From NCBI GenBank assembly GCA_015064195.1, contig SVSO01000096.1, positions 1 to 9,962 on the forward strand: DNA of 9,962 nucleotides, in the 5' to 3' direction. How positions within the stretch are numbered: the first letter of the stretch is position 1; each line of letters opens with the position of its first letter. Positions 6,490-9,962 of this stretch are shown here, one piece after another. Source of the stretch: Oscillospiraceae bacterium (lineage in GTDB: Bacteria; Bacillota_A; Clostridia; Oscillospirales; CAG-272). Position numbers and translations under genes: made by a program. Below the pieces are notes generated by a model. That model was not told the DNA's origin and made no database searches. It worked only from the letters and a program-made list of their open reading frames with translations.

Positions 6490-8736
6490 ATGATCGACAG
6501 GATTCTGATGATCAGCGATGCTGACCGACACGCGATCGAAAACAAGTATCATAAAATCGATGAGCCTTTCGACGGCTTCAACCGGATGAATTACCACGGT
6601 TGGGATTGCGATCCTGCCACAGGCTTGACTGACGAGGAAATCCGCAGCGGTCTCGCCGCATTGACTGCCGCCTGTGCAGGCGAATCCCATGCGCATATCA
6701 AAGCGAAAGCAGTGGCTTATGTGCTCGATCATACGCGCATCGCCGTGGATGAGCATGACTGGTTCCCCTGCCTCTATTCCTGGGGCAGGCTGCCGGATGA
6801 TTACACTGTCAATATTTGGCATCGAGAGGCGATGAGTAAGAGCCGCAAAGAGCTTGGAACAGATATGATAGGTGCGCTATTTCGTTCCGGTACTGCGTCC
6901 TTTTCATTGGATTTTGACCATACTGTCCCTGATTTTGATGCCATGATGTCTCTCGGCTTCCCGGGACTGCTGGCTAGACTGGAGGATTCTTTTCAAAGTA
7001 TGGAGGCACCGACATCCTCTCAGATAATATTTTACGAAGCAGCAGTATGCGAATACCAAGCGGTCATCCGCTTCACACAGCGTCTTGCTTCCTATGCGCA
7101 GACGAAAACATTCCTGAAGGCGGCACGCATCGCCGCGTCGCTGGAACAGCTGGCCATCGGTGCACCGCAGAACACATTTGATGCGCTGATGATGATCTAC
7201 CTTTACTTTATGATCTCCGAGAGCGTGGAACACTATCAGGTACGCTCGCTGGGCTACGGACTGGATGCCACGCTGTACCCCTTCTATCTGCGTGATATCG
7301 AAAGCGGTACTTTTACCGAAGAAGAGATTGCGTCGTTCATCGCGTATTTCCTTTTGCAATTTTCCGCGATGGGCAGCTATTGGGGACAGCCGATGTACCT
7401 CGGCGGCACCAATTCTGATGGAACAACCAAGGTTAACAAGCTGACCCGACTCATCCTCGAGGTTTACAAAGCACTTGATATCTACAATCCAAAGCTGCAG
7501 ATAAAGATCAGCGAATACATGCCGAAGGATTATCTGATGCAGGCGCTGGACATGGTGCGCAGCGGCTTGAACAGTATGGTTTTTGTCAACGAGGACACGG
7601 TCACACGAGCGCTGATGCATCAGGGAGCGACCTATGAAAAGGCGGTGGATTCTGTCATCAAGGGCTGCTATGAATATGTCACCAAAGCGGATACCATCTG
7701 CATTTCCTTCTCAACGTTCAATGCGCTCAAGCCGGTGTCGTTGGTATTTGATCGGGGCGTTGACAAGCAGACTGGTACTATCATTGGCATCGATACGGGC
7801 GATGTCACGGCGTTCACCTCCTTTGAGCAGTTCTATGATGCCTACAGAGCGCAGTTTACGCATATAGTGGGCAACATACTGGATACGATTCGGGTGCTGG
7901 AGCGGTACATCAACGAGGTGAATCCCTCCACGCTCTATTCAGGAACGATTGGGGCATGCGTGAAATCGCTGACAGATGCCAACAATGGTGGCATAAAAAA
8001 TGTGGCGAGCATGTGGATGAACGGTCTCGGCACGGCTGTGGATGCTCTGATGGCTGTGTACGAGCTGGTATTTGAGACGAAGCGGACGACGCTGGTGGAG
8101 CTGAAAAATGCGCTTGATGCGGATTGGGTTGGTTATGATGCGCTGCGTCACGCGGCACTCACCTGCCGTCACAAATACGGAAACGGAGATCGTATGGCGG
8201 ACAGCTATGCAGGGGCACTGCATGCTCTTTATTCCGCGCAGTTTGCGGGGAGGAAGAATGGTCATGGCGGCCATATCGAGTACGAGCTGCACTCGGCTCT
8301 GGAATTCCGTCGACAGGGGGAACGGACTACCGCCACACCGGACGGACGACATGCCGGAGACGAAGTATCAAAGAACACATCGCCAACACCCGGCATGGAT
8401 AAAAACGGTATCACAGCGTTGATTGCCTCGGCGACCTCCTTCGATTTGTCGTTGGCGGATTCTGGTGCTTGTCTCGATGCGATGCTGCTACCGTCAGCTG
8501 TGCAGGGCGAAGACGGACTGGAGGTGCTGTATGCCGTCATGCAGACTTTCATGCGGCGGGGTGGCGCGTCGATTCACTTCAATATTTTCGATGCAGACAC
8601 CCTTCGCGACGCGCAGAAAAATCCGGAAAATTACAAGAATCTGCAGGTGCGTGTCTGCGGTTGGAATGTGCTGTGGAACAATCTGAGCTGCTCTGAACAG
8701 AACGCTTACATCACACGAGCGGAGAATATTTCGTAG
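6490..8736 (+). CDS. Glycyl-radical enzyme, PFL-like, substrate unknown
   Basis: The 748-residue protein belongs to the glycyl-radical superfamily (pyruvate formate-lyase, diol dehydratases, choline TMA-lyase and others). ATG at 6490 was chosen over GTG at 6481 because the GTG is inside the ribosome binding site GAGGTGA (6478-6484). The thiyl-radical loop is GCYEY with C393 and E395. This GCxE form is that of dehydratases and lyases, and it rules out true PFL, which has two adjacent cysteines. Downstream, FNALKPVSLVF and DKQTG match the usual N-x-x-K and TG region. The C-terminal radical loop is RVCGWNVLW with the radical glycine G724, 24 residues from the end; the usual form is RVxGY, so Trp725 and Cys723 are noteworthy. 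Another family region is GLDATLYPFYLRD. It needs a radical-SAM activase, which is not in the window. A 26-bp gap without terminator links it to the sugar-binding lipoprotein gene. Chemistry on a rhamnose- or mannose-derived compound is inference only. Confidence 0.88.
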   Translation: MIDRILMISDADRHAIENKYHKIDEPFDGFNRMNYHGWDCDPATGLTDEEIRSGLAALTAACAGESHAHIKAKAVAYVLDHTRIAVDEHDWFPCLYSWGRLPDDYTVNIWHREAMSKSRKELGTDMIGALFRSGTASFSLDFDHTVPDFDAMMSLGFPGLLARLEDSFQSMEAPTSSQIIFYEAAVCEYQAVIRFTQRLASYAQTKTFLKAARIAASLEQLAIGAPQNTFDALMMIYLYFMISESVEHYQVRSLGYGLDATLYPFYLRDIESGTFTEEEIASFIAYFLLQFSAMGSYWGQPMYLGGTNSDGTTKVNKLTRLILEVYKALDIYNPKLQIKISEYMPKDYLMQALDMVRSGLNSMVFVNEDTVTRALMHQGATYEKAVDSVIKGCYEYVTKADTICISFSTFNALKPVSLVFDRGVDKQTGTIIGIDTGDVTAFTSFEQFYDAYRAQFTHIVGNILDTIRVLERYINEVNPSTLYSGTIGACVKSLTDANNGGIKNVASMWMNGLGTAVDALMAVYELVFETKRTTLVELKNALDADWVGYDALRHAALTCRHKYGNGDRMADSYAGALHALYSAQFAGRKNGHGGHIEYELHSALEFRRQGERTTATPDGRHAGDEVSKNTSPTPGMDKNGITALIASATSFDLSLADSGACLDAMLLPSAVQGEDGLEVLYAVMQTFMRRGGASIHFNIFDADTLRDAQKNPENYKNLQVRVCGWNVLWNNLSCSEQNAYITRAENIS

Positions 8737-8762
8737 ATTCTTTATTATGGAGGACAAAATAT

Positions 8763-9962
8763 ATGAAACGCAGAAACCTGAATATATTCCTGTTGGCAAT
8801 GATTCTTGCGAACACTACAGCCGGATGCGGTGGTGCGGATACACCCGCATCCGATACGACGGTGCCGCCGGACAGTGGTGATGTCACCGCTGTCGAAGCC
8901 AAGCCTGAGATTCGCGATGACCTTCCTGCTGACCTCGATTTCGGCGGCGAAACGGTGCGTTTCCTTTACCGTGAAGAGCTGCTGAACGAATTCTACTCGG
9001 AAGAAGAGACGGGCGACGTCGTGGATGCTGCTGTATACAACAGCATGCTTGCCGTTGAGGAACGATTGAACGTGGACATTGTTGTAGAGGCGCTCGCTGG
9101 TCATATGAACAGCGAACGTGACAATTACATCAATCACGTCTCGAATTCCGTTATGGCAGGCGATGACATGTATGATTGGGTCGATATGCTGGCCGGCCGC
9201 ATTCCGCAATGCCTTCCGAAGGGCATCTTCGCGGACATTCTCGAAAACAAATATGTGAACATCGAAAAGCCATGGTATCTGCAGGGCTTCTCAGATATGG
9301 CCATTGACGGCAAGCTTTTCTTTATCTCCGGTGATGCTTCGCTGGGTTACATGAAGAACGCATTCGTTATCTACTTCAATACCGATCTTGTAGACGACTA
9401 TCATCTGGATAATCTCTATACACTGGTGGATGAAGGGAAGTGGACGCTTGACAAGATGGGCGAGATCGCTGCAATCTCATCGCAGGATGTGAATGGGGAC
9501 GGTGCTTATGATGGAAACGACAAGTTGGGATTCCTTGTGCACAATTACAACCACCTTGTAGGCTTCTACGGTTCGACGGGCACGAAGATGTACGAACGTG
9601 AGACGGACGGCTCCTTCTCGCTCACTTTCGGCAGCGAGAGAGACGCGGATGTCTGTGATAAGCTCTTTCGGGTGCTGTATGGTTCTGTGGGTACCTTTGA
9701 CTGCAATTTAAGTGATACCACGGATTCTGAAGTCGCGCCATTTATGGAGCTGACGAACAAATTTATCGCTGGCGATATTCTAATGATGACCGCGCAGATG
9801 GATGAGGCAATTCAGTATCTGCGTAATATGCAAAGCCCCTACGGCATTCTGCCGTTCCCGAAATACGATGAAGCGCAGGCGGAGTACATCACCCTCTCCC
9901 GCTCGCAGCACAATGCGTTCGTCATGCCGCTCACCTGCGACGTACCGGACAATGTCCGGTAC
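8763..9962 (+). CDS. ABC-transporter solute-binding lipoprotein, 3' end outside window
   Basis: The gene starts at ATG 8763 with GGAGGA at 8749-8754 and an 8-nt spacer, and stays open for 400 codons to the window end. The N-terminus (MKRRNLNIFLLAMILANTTAGC) is a lipoprotein signal peptide with a basic start, a hydrophobic core and C22 as the lipidated residue; the lipobox TAGC is slightly off consensus because position -3 is Thr. An acidic, Pro/Thr-rich linker follows, then a periplasmic-binding-protein-like fold as in family 1 sugar-binding proteins (e.g. AVYNSMLAVEERLNVDI, FVIYFNTDLVDDY, KWTLDKMGEIAA). An EF-hand-like calcium loop occurs at 242-253, with D242, N244, D246, D250 and D253 at positions 1, 3, 5, 9 and 12. 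It would sit on the outer face of the cytoplasmic membrane and deliver an oligosaccharide to permeases expected downstream. It is probably co-transcribed with the radical enzyme. Confidence 0.85.
   Translation, partial: MKRRNLNIFLLAMILANTTAGCGGADTPASDTTVPPDSGDVTAVEAKPEIRDDLPADLDFGGETVRFLYREELLNEFYSEEETGDVVDAAVYNSMLAVEERLNVDIVVEALAGHMNSERDNYINHVSNSVMAGDDMYDWVDMLAGRIPQCLPKGIFADILENKYVNIEKPWYLQGFSDMAIDGKLFFISGDASLGYMKNAFVIYFNTDLVDDYHLDNLYTLVDEGKWTLDKMGEIAAISSQDVNGDGAYDGNDKLGFLVHNYNHLVGFYGSTGTKMYERETDGSFSLTFGSERDADVCDKLFRVLYGSVGTFDCNLSDTTDSEVAPFMELTNKFIAGDILMMTAQMDEAIQYLRNMQSPYGILPFPKYDEAQAEYITLSRSQHNAFVMPLTCDVPDNVRY

Noticed and set aside
6904..7620. Minus-strand open frame opposite the radical enzyme
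   Set aside because: It is a shadow frame; the plus strand encodes the conserved superfamily sequence throughout.

Overview
The window looks like part of a carbohydrate-utilisation locus from a strictly anaerobic, moderately high-GC member of the Clostridia, probably of gut or rumen origin. The evidence is a glycyl-radical enzyme (oxygen-sensitive chemistry), a Gram-positive-style lipoprotein sugar-binding protein, strong GGAGG-type ribosome binding sites, and two exo-glycosidases of the kind common in gut Firmicutes. The taxonomic call is inference; there is no rRNA or marker gene here.

Layout. (1) Positions 1 to about 819 hold the 3' part of an IS5-family insertion sequence with a DDE transposase whose N-terminus lies outside the window. 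(2) Just after it, about 872-970 encodes only the last 32 residues of an AraC-family regulator, so that gene appears to have been beheaded, most simply by the IS. Its stop codon overlaps the ribosome binding site of the next gene. (3) 978-3140 and 3157-5346 are an operon of two glycoside hydrolases without signal peptides: a GH78 alpha-L-rhamnosidase and a GH92 alpha-mannosidase. (4) 5351-5412 is a perfect 26-bp inverted repeat with a 10-nt loop, which can act as a terminator in both directions. (5) 5550-6320 on the minus strand is an intact AraC-type regulator with a recognisable sigma-70 promoter. A 43-codon ORF of doubtful status overlaps its stop by 4 nt. (6) Divergent from it, 6490-8736 encodes a glycyl-radical enzyme of the pyruvate formate-lyase-like superfamily with a single-cysteine GCxE active site and an unusual RVCGW glycyl loop. 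(7) 8763 to the window end is the start of a substrate-binding lipoprotein of an ABC sugar importer.

A coherent reading is that the binding protein captures an oligosaccharide, an ABC transporter encoded downstream of the window imports it, cytoplasmic GH78 and GH92 enzymes remove rhamnose and mannose, and the glycyl-radical enzyme processes a product or derivative. The AraC regulator, which reads divergently from the radical-enzyme gene, probably controls that promoter. A 21-bp near-repeat (19/21) occurs both just upstream of that promoter and inside the araC gene. The substrate of the radical enzyme cannot be read from sequence, and no activating radical-SAM enzyme lies in the window.
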